Shown here: in pieces, positions 61,468 to 64,000 of the stretch
How the letters are laid out: each line of letters begins with the position of its first letter
How positions within the stretch are numbered: the first letter of the stretch is position 1
Assembly: GCA_021495925.1 (NCBI GenBank)
Contig: JAKEKT010000136.1
Span: 1-64,000 of the forward strand
Direction of reading: 5' to 3'
Length of the DNA: 64,000 bases
From: Diplodia intermedia
Lineage: Eukaryota; Ascomycota; Dothideomycetes; Botryosphaeriales; Botryosphaeriaceae
Notes under the pieces: generated by a model
What the model saw: only the letters and a program-made list of their open reading frames with translations
Databases searched by the model: none
What the model was told of the DNA's origin: nothing
Program-made: the position numbers and the translations under genes

Positions 61468-64000
61468 ATGGCGTCGGCACGGCACGACGAGCTCGACGCG
61501 CTCTCGCAGTGGTCGAAAGGCCGCTCGAGTCAGTTCACCGCCGTTCTTGCTTTCGGCGGCAGCCAGCGCCCCGGCACCAAGGGCTCGCTGGGAAAGCTGC
61601 AGCTTAGAAGCAACCCGAACGCGACACAGGAATCGGGTGACGACCAGCAGAACGAATCTCTTGACAAATCGTCTCCCGCCGACGAGCAGAGCTGGGGTCC
61701 CGCCGACCAGTCTCCGGCGGTAGCCGGTCCCTCAAACACCAACAAGGCATCCTCGACCGCCGCCTGGGACACTCAAGATGGCGTCACCTCGGAAGAGGCG
61801 GCTCCGTCCCCCGAGCCCGCCGGTGACGCTACCGACACGCTCGAGGACGACGCCGAAGCTCTGGCCGAGCAACTGCTCCAACAGAAGGATACCGGCTTCG
61901 ATGTCCAGGTAGACTTCGTGTCTTTTCCCGAGTTCGACTCTTGCATCGAGATCAAAGTCCGCCAATTCTGGCCGCATCCTACCAAGCCGGGCAAGCAGAA
62001 GTCCCGGGTCGCCAAGATCATGCTCTATCGCGACAGCGTCTCAGGCCCGTTGACGTTCTCAGGTTTCGCCAACAATGCCCGCGAGTGGGCTAGCCGGTTT
62101 GAAGTCCCCGTGAGTGACATGTTCAAGTTGAACACCGCCGCACGTACGTACGGCCAACGCCTATGGGAAATCACCATCCCGTACCTGCCGGTGGGTACCT
62201 CCCTCCAGAACGTGTACTCGGTCAACGACGAGGGCAGTGAAGACACGATCTGGGGCCGTCTTCGCCGTTCGCTCGCCGAGCCGGGTGAGTTGAAGATCCT
62301 GGTGCACGCCGAGGGCGTCAACAAAACCGTCGAGGGCATGAACAGCGAGTTCGAGGAACTCCGTGCGGCTGACCCAACCGACGCATGGTTCCCGGATGCG
62401 CGGCGCAAGTTCATCCAGCCCGGGATGATCGTCGGCAAAGATGACCGTCCCCAGGTCAAGCTGGGTGAACACAATACGTTCCCAGATTTCGACCGGTATC
62501 TACTCGTCGCCGGCCACGCCTGTGTCGGCGAGCAAGACTGCGTCGTCACGGAGTCGCAACCCTTTTGCGCGCCGCTGAGGGTTCTAGAGCTTCCGGGAAG
62601 CTCCGGCAGCGTATACTTCGGCTTCATCTGCGATCTTCCGGAGGGCCGTCGCCTGAACTCCGGCGACACCATGCGTGTCCATCCCAAGGACGCGACCTGC
62701 GAGATCGATGATGATTCAGCTTGGTCCGCGCAGGCCATTGATCCCCTACCGTTCGCGTCCTTGTCGGACACATCAATAATCTTGTACCGGTCGCATCCAG
62801 ACAACATCTGGGACGATCTCGACATGGGTGACATCACGAAGGTGGAGAGCCTGAAAACTTTCCAGGATGCCCTGAGTGCCGTGACAAATGCGCCGGCAGA
62901 GACCGCAACGTTCCGCGTCGACACCTCCGAAAAGGTGTTCAAGAAGCAGATCGCGGCACTACGGCAGCTTACCGACAACAAGAATGGAACGTACAATTGC
63001 GAACGGGAACTGCTCCTCGCCAACCATCCGTCGCTTCTATAACGTCGCGATTTCTACGAAAGTGTCGCCTAGAACCCTACGTTCGACGAGTACTACGCTA
63101 AGATCATCTCCACTCTAAACGCGGAGTAGGCTGACGCGGTTGCTTGCCTAAGGAGCCTCTACGGAGGTGTCGTCATCATCGAAGGCCCTTCGGGTACCGG
63201 CAAAAGCCACGTAGTCACGAAGGCCGTACTACCGTTAATAGTTATCCCGCCCGATAACGACGCCCCCCGTTAGTCGGTCTTAATACTATTAGCTTCTAAT
63301 AAGTCTATTACTAACCTCGCTATTCGTTTATAACTTAAGGTAGATATCTTCTATAAATAAAATTCTATTATTAATATAAAGGCCGTTAAGTTATTTATAG
63401 TAATTCGTATATATACTCTTATAACTAAATATAAAATTATTCTTATTAATATTAAGTTCGTTTATTTAGACTAGTAATTCTCTAAGTTTAAGAGTAATTT
63501 TTTAAATCTTATAAAGATAATTATAGCTAAGGTTCTAATAGATATATTTAAGAAGAAGACCTACTACTTATTTTATAATATTATAAATAAGCGCGTAGAA
63601 ATAATTTAGTTATTTTTTAAATATTAAATACTTTAATTAAGCGGTTTTATAAATAGCTCTTAAATTAATAAAAGTAATAATAAGTACTCTAAATTTAGAT
63701 AGTTATTTAATAAATACTATAGCGATAAGACTTTTAACTTAAATAAGAAGCATATACTATTAAAATATATTATAATTCTTTATAATAAAGCTCTTTAAAA
63801 GACTAGCGTAATAGTAATAACTTTTACTATTACTACTAAGTTTAAACTTAAAGAAGTTATATAAGTCTATATAATCTTTATTAATAAAACTACTCGCTAC
63901 TTAAAGTTTAATCTTTAAAATATATTTATATAGTATTTTAATATAATTTATATTTTTATTAATAATACGCGTTAGCTTAAATCGTTTTTATACTCTAATA
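61468..64000 (+). pseudogene. SF1 helicase/ATPase-like gene with RIP-like 3' half, running off the window
   Basis: From the ATG at 61468 a frame of 525 codons runs to a TAA at 63040..63042. The same frame then continues with clear protein sense: RRDFYESVA, TAG (63070), NPTFDEYYAKIISTLNAE, TAG (63127), ADAVACLRSLYGGVVIIEGP and the Walker A box GPSGTGKS (63184..63207), then TAG (63271) and ILLASNKSITNLAIRL. All four stops become Gln codons if a C to T change is reversed (CAA to TAA, CAG to TAG). LNAEQ…GVVIIEGPSGTGKS followed by LLASNKS is the motif I layout of UPF1-like superfamily 1 helicases. After about 63230 the DNA is so AT-rich that the protein is lost. The first 520 residues have acidic and Ser-rich parts and no domain I recognise. 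The apparent stop at 63042 is therefore an artificial end. Confidence 0.75.
63230..64000. repeat. AT-rich RIP-like tract
   Basis: A sharp change from GC-rich coding DNA to about 770 bases made almost only of A and T, full of TATA, TTAATA and ATAAT runs, continuing past the window edge. It begins inside the helicase-like gene. C-to-T transitions at CpA are already visible in the 200 bases before it. This is the usual signature of repeat-induced point mutation on duplicated DNA in ascomycetes. Confidence 0.85.

Noticed and set aside
63230..64000. Mitochondrial or bacterial AT-rich DNA, or a centromere
   Set aside because: The tract begins inside a nuclear gene frame with CAA/CAG to TAA/TAG changes leading into it, which fits RIP. 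The window shows too little to judge a centromere.

Overview
The window is filamentous ascomycete DNA (Pezizomycotina; gene content suggests a sordariomycete-like fungus). Evidence: GC-rich genes broken by 47-121 base introns with CTAAC/CTGAC branch-like sites, Zn2Cys6 regulators, a HET-domain relic, split alpha/beta fatty acid synthase genes, and an AT-rich tract whose nonsense changes look like repeat-induced point mutation (RIP). Exon coordinates in the entries were worked out by hand from splice signals and frame continuity; for every intact multi-exon gene the joined exons come out divisible by three.

Left flank (1-9.3 kb): a small unknown gene, two F-box-type genes (one a fragment, one with two homopolymer frameshifts), a CSC1/OSCA-type channel gene, and a region of decayed members of an unnamed fungal protein family, with 16-bp minisatellite repeats and a recurring hairpin motif.

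Core (9.3-40.5 kb): a fatty-acid-derived alkylcitrate gene cluster. In order: FAS alpha (-), citrate synthase-like enzyme (+), a dead HET gene (-), 2-methylcitrate dehydratase-like PrpD protein (-), FAS beta (+), a Zn2Cys6 regulator (+), an MFS transporter (+), a second PrpD/MmgE protein of the cis-aconitate decarboxylase type (-), a secreted SMP-30-like lactonase (+), a second MFS transporter (+) and a TauD-type dioxygenase (+). The logic is: the dedicated FAS makes a medium-chain acyl-CoA, the citrate synthase condenses it with oxaloacetate, PrpD dehydrates the alkylcitrate, the second PrpD decarboxylates the alkyl-aconitate to an alkyl-itaconate, and the dioxygenase and lactonase shape it, most likely into a gamma-lactone or bis-lactone of the sporothriolide/avenaciolide/canadensolide type. 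Three pairs of pathway genes are transcribed divergently. An AflR-like palindrome, TCGG-N3-CCG(A/G), occurs upstream of almost every core gene and not, as far as I could see, upstream of the genes to the right, which gives a sequence-based cluster border.

Right part (42-55 kb): a second Zn2Cys6 regulator, then an AKT2-type alpha/beta hydrolase ending in a peroxisomal AKL, a bZIP regulator, an epoxide hydrolase, cytochrome b5 and a P450 with an unusual N-terminal domain. These may be accessory genes of the core or a second small cluster.

Right end (55.8-64 kb): a PD-(D/E)XK nuclease-like gene, an intact member of the same unnamed family seen on the left, with the same hairpin motif in its leader, and a helicase-like gene whose 3' half runs into an AT-rich RIP-like tract that continues to the end of the window.
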